Positions 5,929 to 5,961 of a DNA stretch of 5,961 bases are shown here, piece by piece. The stretch covers positions 1 to 5,961 of the forward strand of contig CAIRSV010000287.1 in the NCBI GenBank assembly GCA_903881265.1. Direction: 5' to 3'. The stretch comes from an uncultured Bacteroidota bacterium (lineage in GTDB: Bacteria > Bacteroidota > Bacteroidia > Chitinophagales > Chitinophagaceae). How positions within the stretch are numbered: the stretch's first letter is position 1; each line of letters opens with the position of its first letter. The notes under the pieces were generated by a model. The model was given only the letters and a program-made list of their open reading frames with translations. It had not been told where the DNA came from and ran no database searches. Both the position numbers and the translations under genes were made by a program.

Positions 5929-5961
5929 TTACACTAATTTTTCAAATTTGGCTTGGAAGAA
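5929..5961 (-). CDS. Possible C-terminal end of a minus-strand gene (partial)
   Basis: Reading the minus strand from the window edge gives FFQAKFEKLV and then TAA at 5931-5929. The stop lies 17 bp before the strong hairpin, as expected for a gene end followed by its terminator. Another frame also reads to a stop (SSKPNLKN, ending at 5934), so the frame is a guess based on composition. Product unknown. Confidence 0.38.
   Translation of the reverse strand, partial: FFQAKFEKLV

Overview
The window looks like chromosomal DNA from a member of the Bacteroidota. Three observations support this. The DNA is AT-rich and start codons lack clear Shine-Dalgarno sequences. Exact matches to the Bacteroidota -7 promoter box TAnnTTTG sit in front of genes. 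The protein types also fit: an RluE-like synthase with an LLGDLDF segment, a short NorB variant, and an Rrf2 regulator. Genus cannot be assigned from sequence alone.

Layout, left to right. Positions 1-203 are non-coding as far as I can see. A pseudouridine synthase of the RsuA/RluE type (204-812, +) is followed by a large conserved-looking protein of unknown function (980-2815, +). That protein has its own TACCTTTG promoter box, glycine-rich motifs resembling FMN-binding TIM barrels, and six cysteines sitting in motif-like positions. A short convergent gap separates it from a minus-strand nitric-oxide block, read right to left: norC (5154-4753), norB (4772-3405, overlapping norC by 20 bp) and an Rrf2-family regulator (3298-2855) with three cysteines suited to an Fe-S cluster. 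A 205-bp intergenic region divides norC from a divergent UPF0306/YhbP-like flavin-split-barrel protein (5360-5797, +). The right end holds a strong 12-bp-stem hairpin and probably the last codons of a minus-strand gene.

How the parts fit together. NorC (membrane-anchored monohaem cytochrome c) would pass electrons to NorB, which would reduce NO to N2O. The Rrf2 protein is the obvious candidate NO or Fe-S sensor for the block. The norC/yhbP-like intergenic region is nearly symmetric about position 5197: two opposed TAnnTTTG boxes, each with a perfect 6-3-6 palindrome over its predicted transcription start, the palindromes 53 bp apart. This suggests the divergent genes are controlled together.

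The most notable point is that NorB departs from canonical cNOR at several metal-site positions. By motif alignment the positions of FeB ligand His207, Glu211 and low-spin-haem ligand His349 (Pseudomonas aeruginosa numbering) are Tyr, Val and Met, while the other FeB histidines, the haem b3 histidine and Glu280 are kept. This points to a non-canonical NOR lineage. The second point of interest is the 611-residue protein of unknown function.
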